Shown here in pieces: positions 43,185 to 55,082 of a stretch of 64,000 bases of DNA. A model generated the notes under the pieces. It was given only the letters and a program-made list of their open reading frames with translations, was not told the DNA's origin and ran no database searches. Source of the DNA: Monomorium pharaonis (taxonomy: Eukaryota; Arthropoda; Insecta; Hymenoptera; Formicidae); the NCBI RefSeq assembly GCF_013373865.1, contig NC_050467.1:35945132-36009131 (forward strand), written 5' to 3'. A program made the translations under genes and the position numbers. Every line of letters starts with the position of its first letter. The first letter of the stretch is position 1.

Positions 43185-43925
43185 ATTACTTTTATAATTT
43201 GTAATTGAAATCCATTTAATTATTCATTATTTTCAGCATTTGTAATTTAGTTCCATTTAATTACTCATTATTTTGAGCATTTGTAATGGATGTCCAAAGT
43301 AATTAAATTACACTATTGTAACGTAATTACATTTGTGTGATTTAATTACATTTGCATGATTTAATTACGTTTGTGTAATTTAATTACATTTGTGTAATTT
43401 AATTACATCTGTGCAATTTAATTACATTTTAATTTTTATTCGAATTGAGTTAACGACAAAGAGAACGTGAGAGTGTACATACTGCAAAAATAATATATTG
43501 TGTATCTAGCGGAGAAAGCGACATTTTTTAGACGAGCGTGAAGTTTGCCTTCTACTTGGGCGGCAATCATACGAGTCTGAAAAAAAAGCTTTCTCCCATG
43601 CATAAGATATTTTTCATAAGTTATGAACTTATGTTAACTCAATTCGAATAAAAATTAAAATGTAATTAAATTACACAGACGTAATTAAATTACACAAATG
43701 TAATTAAATTATACCAATGTAAATAAATTACACAAATGTAATTACATTACAATAGTGTAATTTAATTACTTTGAACATCCATTACAAATGTTCAAACAAA
43801 TTAGTAATTCAATGGTGTTTAATTACAAATGTTCAAAGTAATGTGTAATTAAATCACATTTAATTATTCATTGTTTTGAGCATTTGCAATTTGGTAATAG
43901 TCAATTACAAATTCGCTCATCTCTG
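43185..43925. repeat. Foldback with TAATTACATTTGTGTAATT arrays
   Basis: The left arm repeats TTTAATTACATTTGTG about six times at 43320-43430; the right arm repeats the complement at 43660-43770. Outer parts also pair (TTGAGCATTTGTAAT; ATTACAAATGTTCAA). The central 43450-43640 is unique. The ends resemble hAT-type MITEs (AATTACAAATTCGCTCATCTCTGC at the right), but the duplication was not identified. Confidence 0.72.
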
Positions 43926-44337
43926 CTCCGAAGACGTTAAATGGATATAAACTGCCATGTAACTGGATAACGGAGGTTTGGCAACATACGCAAATGGTTA
44001 TTACGTGACCCTCCGTTTATTCTCCGTAACTCTCGAGAAGAGTGCGACGTCTATATTTCGATTCGGGATTTAAGAAATGATTTAAGTTTAAATAGATGAT
44101 CATATAATAGATTATCATATAAACAATATGTAATAATATAAACAATACATGCAAAACTTACGTAGAAATGGCGTAACTTTCAAAAGTATAAAACAGCAAA
44201 AAGTGAGGATTATTTCATCGATGACATCAAAACGTGAAACTCTTCTAAATCGTATCCCGAACAGAATACAGAGTATTAGGTCACATATACATATCACGTT
44301 TATTGCTATATACGCTTTTAATATATTTTTATATAAT

Positions 44338-44480
44338 GTCACGTCCCGGAAGACGGACCTTCCTACTTCCGGCGTACCTAAGTCGCTGAAAATAGTGGCG
44401 CTCTCTATGCTTTTGAGGCTACCTGCTGGGCCGGCAATACCTCGAGAGCTAGGATCGGTATAGGAGGGTTAGTGCGTAGG
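44338..44480 (+). repeat. TGTCACGTCCCGG terminus, copy B
   Basis: TGTCACGTCCCGGAAGACGG, then CTACCTGCTGGGCCGG and GAGAGCTAGGATC. GGGACGTCACA at 49086-49096 is a roughly inverted partner, so 44338-49096 may be one element of about 4.8 kb holding the gene at 44614. A target duplication was not certain. Confidence 0.6.
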
Positions 44481-44613
44481 CGAATAAAATGACTTTTATG
44501 ATAATTACTCTTGTTTTATATTGCTACTTCTCTTTATTGTTTACTACAAAAAAAAGGGGGAACAAATTATAATAAGAAGGGGGTGGGGGTACATATGTGT
44601 GATGCCTATATTG

Positions 44614-45000
44614 TTATTCTGTGGTAGGGTCGGGGTTTGCGAAGGAGCCTAATAGATCATCGAAATCGTTTTGCGTTAGGGGTGAAAGGGATTCAAGGGG
44701 GGTGTAGTCTATGAAGGGGAGGTTGTCCGTCGAGGTGCTGGCGTCCGATGTCTGGGGGGTGGGCTGAGGGTTAGTGGCCTGATGTTCATTTACATCCGCA
44801 GGGGTTAACCCAAAGCAGGCTCTTGTACTTGTATTTAGCGCGATTTGAATCTGGGGGGCTAGGTGAGTCAAATTGAATAAATGAGGAATATCTAAGTCGA
44901 TGGAGCGGATCAAACGTAAAATGCGCGAGCGCGCCCCTACGTACTGCTCGTAGCGGCAGAAGTAACGCCTCCTCCGCGTGTTGTCAGCTGGTGGCGTCAT
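44614..45000 (-). CDS. Small acidic-tail protein, copy B (intact coding exon)
   Basis: ATG at 45000 lies directly after an acceptor (CATTCATGTAG). The 128 codons give a basic start (MTPPADNTRRRRYFCRYEQY), a middle with ILRLIRSIDLDIPHLFNLTH, a Pro/Thr/Gln linker, and an acidic C-terminus PLTQNDFDDLLGSFANPD. The tail looks like an acidic activation segment; the role is unknown. A TATA box (TATAAAAG, minus, near 47230) and a donor (CC|GTAAGT near 47010) suggest a non-coding first exon and a 2-kb intron full of AT repeats. AATAAA on the minus strand near 44535 would end the transcript. Confidence 0.6.
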   Translation of the reverse strand: MTPPADNTRRRRYFCRYEQYVGARSRILRLIRSIDLDIPHLFNLTHLAPQIQIALNTSTRACFGLTPADVNEHQATNPQPTPQTSDASTSTDNLPFIDYTPLESLSPLTQNDFDDLLGSFANPDPTTE

Positions 45001-45009
45001 CTACATGAA

Positions 45010-47280
45010 TGAGGAAATGAAAAACTTCGTGAGTGGTACTTGAATTCGAATGAGAGTAGTCGAAACCTTATCCTATCTTGACAAGAGTTAGTACGATGGA
45101 TGAACTTGCTGTCCTAAGGAGAGATAAAATTGAATGATTTAATGTTTTATAGGGAAAGGAGACGGAAGGACTTTTATTGCTTGCTCTTAATAGTTTTATT
45201 ATTCGCGTAAGCCCATACTATTAGCAGAAGTAAGAATTCACAACTTTGTCTATGCCGATCTACGCTTGCCGCAAGCAACTATTCAGTTATAGGCGGATGC
45301 GTTTCTACCGGGGTCTCTCAGCACATGCAAACCTGAGAACCTGCATAGACCTCGGACACAAGGCTTTTTGTCTCGCACTCTCGACGTTGGCCTGTTTTCC
45401 GTTACTACCACAGTTGCGAAATCTTTAGGACAAATAGTATGGCTATTGGATATATTTAGTTACATCGGATGATAAAGAGCGTTCAAACGAGCTTGCAGAG
45501 AAATTCAAGTAATACAAATTTATTAGGGACTAAGAGGGACTCAGGTTGAATAATGGCAGGGATGCTGAAATGATGTTGAATAATTCCAAATATGTTCTGT
45601 CTCTGGGTAAAGTAATGATTAAAGGTGATACCATTAATATGTTAAATTCGGAATGATATTCTAAATGATGATATACAGGGATATTCGGTAATAATAATTC
45701 AACGAAATAGAATCAGAGCAACGTTTAATTTAACATAGTATAAAAGGTTCACAAAATTATTCAAAATGATTATTCGTGATGGTATTCAATAAGACATCTC
45801 GTTCTCATATTTGATAATATATTTCAAAACTTATTCAGCATAATAAGTTCACTACAATATTTGAGGTGGTAATTTAATATAGTGTTCGTTGTGGTATAGT
45901 ATAATAAAACGACAGGTGTCGACGAGAGTACGAATTAAGAATGGTGAGTTTGCGAAGATATTCGATATAAAGATCCACACCGCAGTATTCAGTATGTTAA
46001 ATTCGAGATAACATGCAGTGTAACAAATCCATAAGGTTAAACAATTTATAATAATTATTCAATACAATAAAATTATAATAAATTTAAGATAATTATCATA
46101 GCAGTAATTCGCAGGGAAATATTGTTTAAGCAAATAATAATTTTAGCAATATATTTGGTATAATAATTTTGGATAAATTCAATGCTAAGGAAACAATAGG
46201 TTCGCAAGAATAATTAAAATAATTTAGTACAATAAGTTCGAGATAGGGTCAAAGCTACCAAAGCACGAAAATATTTAATATTTGATATTAATAAGACGAG
46301 TAATGACTCAGCAAAATATTTAATGTAATAATTTAGGGAAAATATTCAATATTATTAGAACAATTAGATTCTCAAAATATTTAATATAATAGATTAATGA
46401 GACAAGTAATAATTTCATAAAAATGTTTAACATAATTATTTACAATAATTTCCGGAACAGAAAATGTTTAATATCATAAATTTTAACAATATTTAATATT
46501 ACTGAAATGATTAGTTTTCCAATTTAATAATTCACCAAGAAATTTGGTATTAACAAGATAATTAATAATTTTACGAAATATCGCGCACAAGTAATAATTA
46601 ATTCCTCATCATTGTTCGTCTTCCCAATAAAGTTAGTATAATAAAACAAAGCAAACAATAATTCACAATTTATAGGCCACTAAAATATTCAATGCATTTC
46701 TAAAATATTCAAAATATTTTATCAAAATTTGAATATTCTAGACGGTGTGTAATTAATCATATCTTAATAGTTTCGTTGTTAAATTCAAGTTAGGCATGAT
46801 TAATTACTATCTTTTAATTGAAAGATTCTAAGCTTTACAAAATTTAAGATTATTTCCTGATTCGCGCGGATAACTTGCTCGATCACTGAGATATAAGTTC
46901 TACACACATATATATATATACAATCACATATGAGGTTCAAGCAATAAGTTCGCAAGACAATATAAAGTCACGATAATAATGCCTTTTTATTTAAATGAGA
47001 CTGCTGGTACTTACGGATGACTCCGGGTCCGCAAGGGCCACAATCTAAAATCTTATTTCCCCTTTTTCCTTCCTTCCGAATTCCGACAGATCGCTGAGAC
47101 TTCGCTCTTTTGTGGAATTTCGAACTATCACCAAGATTCTTTTCAGAGTATCGTGATTACTTAAGACTGTTATAGAAATATTACTGTAGCGATACTGGAG
47201 TGTCGCGCGCTGGGACAAGATACCGTCTTTTATATTATAATACATCTTAATTACCCGCCCCCGCGTTCGCATCGGTTGCC
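45010..47280 (-). other. Probable intron and leader exon of the copy B gene
   Basis: Contains sequence inverted to 35890-36180 (at 45030-45440) and the AT-rich degenerate array (45540-46700). On the minus strand a TATA box near 47230 (TATAATATAAAAG) is followed by a possible leader ending at a GTAAGT donor near 47010. Open frames in the leader are not conserved with copy A as far as can be seen. Confidence 0.45.
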
Positions 47281-49096
47281 CTAGTTCCGATGCATAGATG
47301 AGTAGGGTGAAATCGGCGGCATATCGATATCAAAGTTATCAGATAGTCTAAACAGTCTCTATGTCAGATTTTTTCAATGTTAAAGTAAGTATCATCAATT
47401 GCATCACCTGTCGCGGTGCAGCATCTTATTCTTGGAAGCCTTTTAATAGAAAATATTATTTAATTCTCTCAAGTCTTATTAATGGAAAACTTTTGTTTCA
47501 ATATGATTTTGGGATTGACCATGTTTCAAATTGGCGCGAATGATTTCTCAAATAGTTACTATTTCTCAGGCTTCAAGAGTGATGCCGATTTATAAGTAGA
47601 TTTTATCGGCAATATGTGCCGATATTATTAATTATAATGTTTTGGCCAATTAAAATTATTCTTAATTAATATTCACAATTATACGCGCCTTAACAATTTT
47701 ATGCCTTGTCGAATATTTTGCAGAAGCCTCTAAATTGTTCTTAACTTATAGTAGAGTTTCGGTATTAATATAAGATTCGCAGGATAATATAATAAAAGTG
47801 ATTGTTATTTAATTAATTATATCTATGATAATTGTATTCATAGACCATAGAGCTAATCAAGATTAATTTTTGTGAGACCTTTTACTTATGTCAGAAAGAT
47901 ATAAAGTTTTATAAGGTTTTAATGTTTCATAGTTAGATTGATTATAACAATGACTTATATATATTGTTTAAAGCTGGTGCAATACCTTTTAAAGCTTAAT
48001 GGAATAATTAGTTAATTAATAAAATGTAATTTTTAATTAATAAAACATAATTCTTATTTGCACAGGGTTAGCGCAGTAATTTTGTCATTAATTTTACTAG
48101 TTGTGCCTTTAGTTTTTATAAGTTTTAATTGTTTATTAGCAATAAACAATTGGATAATTAATAGTTAGGTTTACGAAAGTTTGGTATAATAAACCTTGAA
48201 GTAGTTATTTTAATTTGGTAGGATTAGTAAAATTAATTTATTTAATAACAATTTTTTCATTCGTTAATTAGTATTTTGCTTATGTATTCTCGAGTAAAAC
48301 CCTTAAATGATTATATTTCGTGAATCAGGTATTGGAGGGAGGGCGGAACAGTACCAGTACCATCAGGAAGGCTCATATTTACATTTGGGGGGGGGGGGTA
48401 GTTTCCCAATTTTAGATCGCTTATAACTCGGAAATGGTTTAAAGTGTCGGATTCTAGGTTGCCCCCAAAAATTCTGTTTTCAAGAGCGCTTCTAATGGCT
48501 ATTTTGAATTTTCGAAAATCTCGAAGTTTAAATTTTGAATTTCAAGATTAAAATAAAATTTGTATATTTGGATACTGCGAGACGTACTGGTTCTGTTTAT
48601 GGTGTTTCTATAATTTTAGGAATTTTAGTTCAGAAGGTATCGAGTTTACAAAAATTTTAAGTGAGATTAAATATTTATAATTTTAATTTTCCTATAAACA
48701 ATATTAATCTTGATATAACCATCATAATTGCGGAAAGCAGTCATTCAGAATTTTAAGATAAGCATGAGTAGTAAAATTGAAAAGGTGTCAGTAATATAGG
48801 ACTGAATTGCTTGTTAGTTTACTTCTAGTACGCTAGATGGCTCCCCGAGTATGATTCAAGAATAAGTATCTGGGGTCTTAGGTCTGCCCAGGTTGTTATG
48901 CTGAGTCAGTTTAATACTACCCTAGTAGTCTGTACTTTATCTCACAATTCAAATGGACTTTAATCTTTGTTCTACGGGTATGCATAAGTATCAGGGAAAG
49001 CCATGGGGTTAATAGAGGATAAATATAAGTAAAAATATAGAAATAGGAAGAAAAAATAAAAAGGGGAGGGGTTGGGATGATGGGACGTCACAATAG
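47281..49096. other. AT-rich non-coding stretch
   Basis: No gene was recognised. There is a G10 run near 48390, and GGGATGATGGGACGTCACA at the right end is inverted to the TGTCACGTCCC terminus at 44338. Confidence 0.4.
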
Positions 49097-49144
49097 ACTG
49101 CTTAAAAAAAACTCGAGGTTAAAATATTTGTGAAAATAGATGTC

Positions 49145-49310
49145 GTTTTAGGGTGCGGTCGACTTGCCGCTACGAATACTTTGAAGCATTCTTTAATTGA
49201 TTAATTTATAAAATTTATTCTTTTGATTGGTTAGGCGGCGTCTACAATGGGATCTTAAAACGTAAGATTTAAGAAATTGACCAATCACAGTCGACGATCA
49301 GCTGTTGTTG
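49145..49310. repeat. Repeat related to 55083-55260
   Basis: GGTGCGGTCGACTTGCCGCTAC and GGCGGCGTCTACAATGGGATCTTAA (with AACGTAAGATTTAAGAAATTGAC) are shared in the same orientation with 55083-55200, on the other side of the Harbinger element. Confidence 0.75.
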
Positions 49311-49740
49311 TCGGCGAGAATCATCCCGCGTGGATGATCCTCCGCGTCGGCGGTTTCCCCCTCACTACGGGGTCCCCGTGTGCGGTCAGGATCGGTAGCT
49401 CAGTGCGCGTACCGGGATCCGGATAACGAGCGGGGCGGTGGTCTGCCACTCACTATGTGGCGCGAGGAAGCGCTCAGTGCGCGCTGACAAGGAGAACCGG
49501 GTGTGAGGTTAAGTTCGGCACTCAGTGCGTGCTCTGGAGGCTTAGCTCAATTCGCTAAGAGGATCGGTCGGCTCAGTTCGCTAGACCGAGGAGATCTGCT
49601 CTCTTATCACCAGCGGAGGGCTTTTATAGCCCCCGTTTGATGACAAGAGGAGCGGAGATGTGCGGGGAGACGAGATAATCGGAGGGGACTACACGAGGTA
49701 GGAGGGTAACGGCCTCGTATCTATATGCCTTAATGGTGGC
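49311..49740. other. GC-rich island, unrecognised
   Basis: GC-rich compared with its surroundings, with repeated CAGTGCGCG and CTCAGTGCGTG phrases and a TTTTATAG motif near 49631. It could be an LTR fragment; no ends or gene were found. Confidence 0.35.
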
Positions 49741-50266
49741 GGAGAAACGGCTCGTTATTACTTAATATATAAAATAAATACATATGTAAATTTTCGTAAT
49801 AGATGTAATAAGATTTATCTTACGTTTATGTTATGAAGAAAATTAAATTAATTCAAAATATATTTTAAAAAATTTAATTTAATTGGGAAGAAAAAAGAAG
49901 GAAAGAAGGAAAGGAAAAATATAATTTTAATAAAATAAAAGTCACAAATGTGAGTATTATATTTTAAATTTTGTTATGCTTTTTATCTCTTGCTTATGTT
50001 GTTATTCACGCATTCTTGCGATTTCGTCCTTTCATACTTTCATATGCTCTCTTGCTTTTTCATACTTTCGCGCAGATGCTTTCACATTCTTGTATTCTTA
50101 TACTCTTTTATTCTCATGATCTTATTTTCTCATTACGTACTTTTTCACTGTTTTATTTTCGTTTCTTCTATTAGTGACGCCATGTTTTGTCGAGACCAAT
50201 CAAGACAATAATCGAGATGGCACGACTCTCTGTATATATATAGGGACTCTATTTTTATGAAACCTT
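49741..50266. other. AT-rich flank of the Harbinger element
   Basis: No gene was recognised. Open frames here consist of T-rich sequence. Confidence 0.4.
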
Positions 50267-50465
50267 TTAAGGTGCAAATTCATGGGACGCTGAAAGCCAG
50301 CGTTGAGCGTCGTCGCGTGACGTCACTTGACGCTTGCGTCAAGAAAGAGAAGTTGGATATTTCCAACTTCAAGCGTCGAAACAGCGCAAGCAGCGTTGAG
50401 CCAGTATAATACATGTGCAATAATCGCGCGATAGAAAGGTTTTGGTGTATTTCAAACAAATAAAC

Positions 50466-52200
50466 ATGGAAGATGTAAGTAAAATATTTTTATTAGTTTA
50501 TAAAAAAAATATTTTAATTACTACAATAAAAATAATATCAATAATGTAAAATGTAGTAAGTTTATTAGAAGAGATTTTTAGGTTAAGTTGTAGTATTAAA
50601 AGTTTTTCAAATACAAGTTTTACAATTTTATATATTTTTTAAGGACTTTAGAATTGTACACACTTGCGGAATATGCGAGGAAATATGTGAAGTCGAAAAC
50701 TTTAAAAGTCATTCCTGCTTGGAAGGATACAATAATTACATGATTGATGAAAATACTTTATATTTTTATCCAGTATTAGGTAACGTAAGTTGATTTTTTA
50801 TTATATTTTAAGAAATTCATATTTTAATATACCAACATGTTGTAGATGATGGGACTACAATTATTAGACGCAGTGAAATTAATAATCAGGAGAAAATAGT
50901 AGCAGAACCATTTCAACAAGGTAAATTAAAACTAATTAATAGCAAGTTAAACCTAAGCAACCAAAAGTATCATTAAAATACTAAATATTTTGTGAACATC
51001 TGTGTTTACTTTGGGTATTTTCCTTTTACGGAACACAATCAACACTTTTGACACAAGTTGACACTTATTGTCACTTTTCATTTAGAATTTGATACAAACT
51101 CAGTCGGCACACCTTCGAGAAAAGTCAAAGTGTGTTTTGATCAAAGAAATGTATTTAATTCCAGTATGTCGATAAAATCTTTACATATCCATATATGTAT
51201 ATTACAATTTTTGAAGTGTTCATGTAATAGAAAGTTACAATATTAAGCATTATGTATTCGGTATTCATAATAACAATTTATATTTTACATTAAAATTTAT
51301 AAACTGTATTAAAACACTTACAAAATTTGAAAACATATCGATTAAGAATTTTGCGATAACGCTTGTAAAATATATTAGGTATCATAATATATACACACTT
51401 ATTTGTATATCATGTTTTATTTAATTGTGACAAACTGTGTTTGAGTGGGTCAACCTGTGTCGATTTGTATCTCCTAAAGAAAAGCAGCCTTCATTAGAGA
51501 AGAATAAAACCGGTTGTAATAAGAGATAGCTGTATTATAGTTTACTTCAATTATTTAAATATTTTAATATGAAAATAATTATTTCAGTACGTACGTCAAC
51601 TACATTAAATAAAACTAAAACAAGTAAAAGAACATCAAAATTTAATTTTGACGACGAAGAAACGTTGATACTCGAGGTACAAAACAGACCTTCACTATGG
51701 AACTATTCATTATCATTAAGAGAGCGAAACGGAAAACTAAAAAAGCAATGTTGGGAGGAAATTGCTCAAATTTTTAACGGTAAGAATAAGTTATATAGAA
51801 GGAATAAGTCCCAGATGCGCAGAGTGGAAAACGGACACCACCAATCAAATTTTATAAATTTAATTAAGGTAACTAACTTTAATTAAAGTACTCATCGGAT
51901 TGGTGATGTCCGTTTTACACTGTGCGCATTTGGAACGTTTCCTATACAAGACTTCCTAAAAGTACAGACTAGAAAATAGTCTTAATAAGTAAAATTTTTA
52001 TTACAGGAAAATTTAGTACAGAAGAATTAAAAATCAGATTTAAATCACTTCACGACACATATAGAAAAATTATTCACTCGGAACATCAGGCAAGTGGATC
52101 TGCTCGACAAGACATAACGAAAAAGTGGTCTCATTATGCATCCATGCAATACCTTCGTGATTCCTGCTTGTATAAAACGTAAGTTTTGTGTTTTAACGCG

Positions 52201-52270
<70 letters not shown>

Positions 52271-53129
52271 TATATAAATGTATAAATAATAAATAACACA
52301 ATTAATATATTAATAATTAATATACACAATTAATTATATATATGTGTAGATAAATTTAGAAATTTATAAATGTCTAGGACTATGTCTAACATTGGAATTA
52401 ATGAAAGGATACATAATCCATCAAGTGCAAATGATGACGAAGAAGAATTAGAAAGTATTCAAACAGGTATTGGAAAAGGTTTTTATACACTGTTATTAAA
52501 ACATAAGGACACCAATGAAGGTACAAATAATAAGATACAGATAAATTATATTATGCATATTTATTTTAGAAATTTCATAAAATATACAATAAACAATAGA
52601 TATCAATGTTTATTTTTTTATACAGTCATTATTTATACATTTATAAGGTTTATTTGAACATTTTTAGTTTAGACATTTCTTTAGTCTACATGGTTCTGAT
52701 TATGTAATCTCTAGATTTATCTCTAAATATTTTCATCTGTGTACAAAAATAATCATTGATACGTAATGTTTGTATTGTATGATTAATAGAACTTTTACTA
52801 TAAATATACGTGACATAATTTTAATCTGTACCTTATTTACTATGCTCTTTATAATATTGTAATAAAAAAATTAATAACTTTTAGACTCAACCGAAAGAAG
52901 AAAAAAACCGAGAAAAGAGGAAACTACAAATGCAATCGAAAGAATTGCCGATGCTATTTGCCAACCTAATGATTTTCTTTTACCTTCACCCCCTATGCCG
53001 GATGAAATAGATTCTTTTTTGTCTACTGTAGGACATCGTTTAAGACGAATGTCGCCTCGAGTACAATTAGATTTAATGCAAGAGATATTTGACATTACAT
53101 ATAGAGCATTAATAAGTAAAAATGCGTAA
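50466..53129 (+). CDS. Harbinger DNA-binding partner: C2HC finger, MADF and BESS domains
   Basis: I infer seven exons: 50466-50474, 50644-50779, 50846-50920, 51588-51779, 52007-52178, 52378-52466, 52885-53129. All have GT/AG borders; the sum of 918 nt gives 305 codons and a stop. Exon 2 encodes a finger (HTCGICEEIC, HSCLEGY). Exons 4-5 encode a MADF domain (LILEVQNRPSLWNYSLSLRE, CWEEIAQIF, IRFKSLHDTYRKI). Exon 7 ends in a BESS motif (FLSTVGHRLRRMSPRVQLD). In insect PIF elements a MADF-type protein takes the place of the Myb-like partner and is thought to bind the ends and help bring the transposase in. The first exon is only three codons. Confidence 0.88.
51807..51945. repeat. GTCCCAGATGCGC foldback MITE in an intron
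   Basis: AAGTCCCAGATGCGCAGAG and its partner GTGCGCATTTGGAACG frame arms CGGACACCACCAATC and GATTGGTGATGTCCG. It sits wholly in the intron between exons 4 and 5 of the MADF gene, so it does not break the protein. Confidence 0.82.
52198..52267. repeat. (CA)n microsatellite
   Basis: A CG run followed by about 30 CA units, in the intron between exons 5 and 6 of the MADF gene. Confidence 0.95.
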
Positions 53130-53464
53130 AAAATATATATAACTTTTTTAAACGTGCAAAGTAAGATAAAAATATTTTTGTTTTTGTTTTTTATTATAAT
53201 TATTTTATTTTAAAATTTATTAGGCATATGTGACATTGTTTTATTTTTTAAATGTAGACAATATTAGGAAAAATATTTTTGTTTTTATTACAATTATTTT
53301 ATTTTGGAATTTATAAGCATACATTATATATGTACACGTTATATAAGTATACACATATATATTAAATATTATATGTAATTAAAAAGACTTTATAATACAA
53401 ATAAAAAATTTTTGTTGATTACAAAACTTCAATTTTATTTTATTTCATATATTTAATATAGTAC
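53130..53464. terminator. Convergent 3' ends of the two Harbinger genes
   Basis: AT-rich 335 bp between the two stop codons, with AATAAAAAATTT near 53399 and several AATAAA-like signals on both strands. Confidence 0.45.
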
Positions 53465-54951
53465 TTAGCACATATTATATTGCCATGTTAGAGCTCCTTC
53501 GTTATTAAAATATTCACAAAATTGTTCGCGAATTTCCATAGCGTGACGAGAACAATTATTACTGCCAGTTCTCGTTATGTTTTCCAAAGCACTATTATTT
53601 ATTTCTTCTCTCCAAGAACCAGGAATAAAACCATCAGAATCTTCTCTATCAATTATCGTTGGAGTTACATATTGATTTTCATCAGTATCCTGTTTCCGTA
53701 TCCAATTGTGAAGACACACAATTGCTTGTATAATCTTCATTGATTTTTCGACAGTGCAAATAATAGGTCGTTTTAAAATTCTCCAACGACTTACTATAAT
53801 ACCAAAAGTATTTTCTATTGTCCTTCTTGCCCGACTAAGACGATAATTATAAATTGTTCGTTCTTCATTTAAGTTTTTCCCAGGGTAAGGCCGAAGTAAA
53901 TAATTTGTCAGTTGAAAAGCTTCATCACCAACAAGGACATAAGGCAATGATTCTCCATTTGATGTTAAAGGTCGTGGTTGTGGTAAATTCATTTCCATAT
54001 TATGGAATTTTTGACCTATAAGAGAATCTTTAAAGATACCTCCATCACTACGTCGACCATAAGCACCAATATCGACAAATGTAAAACAATAATTGGCATT
54101 ACAAATTCCAAGTAAAACAATACTGTGAGTGTGCTTATAATTAAAATAAGAAGAACCTGCATTATTTGGACACTGAAAAAGATTTATGTTATTTATTTTC
54201 TGTAAACAAAAACATTATAGGGTATATATATGTATATATGTGTGTATGTATACCTGAATAAGAACATGTTTACCATCGATTGCCCCAATACAATGGTTAA
54301 AATTCCATTTATGTTCAAATTCATTTGCAATATCTAACCAATCTTCTTCTTTTAAACAGGATGGAAGTACTTCTTTTACCAAACAATTCCATATAGCACT
54401 GCATGTTTCTTCGATAATATTACTGACAGTTGTTAGTCCAACAAGGTATTGGTAAGATATTGAAGTCATCGAGTCACCAGACGCCAAAAATCTGTATAAA
54501 ATATTACATGACTTATACTATACATTTACTATAAAAAAATAAATATACTAGAAAATAAATTTATAAAGAACCTTAATGTCATAGATAGCCGTTCTGCAGG
54601 TGGTATTGGTTCCCTAATTACAGTTTGTTTAGTTAGAGAAGGTGCAATTATGCACAATAATTCTTCATATTGAGTTACACTCATACGAAAATAATTTCGA
54701 AATCTACTGTCTTCTAATGTAATTACAGGAAATATTGCATGATAAAATCCATGTAATTTACGTTCTTGAAATATTGGTTCGACCCAATAACGTTTTTTTG
54801 AATAATTTCTTTTTTTCTTTTTTTGTACTTCATTGATAAGAAGTGCTATTAGTGCTTTCCTTTTTATTTGTTCCCTTTTTAACAATTTTTGATTACATTC
54901 CTGTAACCAAACTTGATATTTATTAATAAAAGACATTTTTATATCACTCAC
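53465..54951 (-). CDS. Harbinger transposase (HARBI1/DDE_4 type), intact
   Basis: Three exons, 54951-54572, 54491-54254 and 54172-53465, have GT/AG borders and sum to 1326 nt (441 codons and a stop), in frame. Exon 1 has an N-terminal helix-rich region (RYWVEPIFQERKLHGFYHAI, FRMSVTQYEELL). Exon 2 has NHCIGAIDGKHVLIQ with the first catalytic Asp. Exon 3 has FTFVDIGAYGRRSDGGIF with the second, GDEAFQLTNYLLRPYPG, and ARRTIENTFGIIVSRWRIL with the third acidic residue. The normal length and complete DDE set suggest activity. It is convergent with the MADF gene; 3' ends are 335 bp apart. Confidence 0.92.
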
Positions 54952-55082
54952 GACGCCGAAATCTTCACGCTGTTCTCCTTTTCATGGGATTTCGATTGAC
55001 GCTGGCGTCAATTGTGGTCACATGACCTTCTTGCCGCTGAAAATGAGCGTCAAGCGTCAGCATGAAAAGGCACCTTTATAGG

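Larger units (their letters stand above)
50270..55075. mobile_element. PIF/Harbinger transposon (4.8 kb), apparently intact
   Basis: TTA lies just outside both ends (50267-50269 and 55076-55078). The ends start AGGTGCAAATTCATG (left) and, read inward from the right, AGGTGCCTTTTCATGCTGAC, with sub-terminal GACGCT and GCGTCAA repeats. Inside are two convergent spliced genes: a C2HC-MADF-BESS protein (plus) and a HARBI1-type transposase (minus), both in frame throughout. A short MITE lies in an intron of the first gene and a CA repeat in another. This is the only element in the window with no coding lesion seen. Confidence 0.92.

Noticed and set aside
44115..44342. 75-codon hydrophobic minus-strand frame
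   Set aside because: AT-rich with no motif, and it runs into the repeat terminus at 44338.
49971..50211. Phe/Ser-rich plus-strand frames
   Set aside because: T-rich low-complexity sequence just outside the Harbinger element, with no splice or motif support.
52045..52329. Minus-strand frame with a run of Cys-Val
   Set aside because: It is the CA microsatellite on the opposite strand of the MADF gene.
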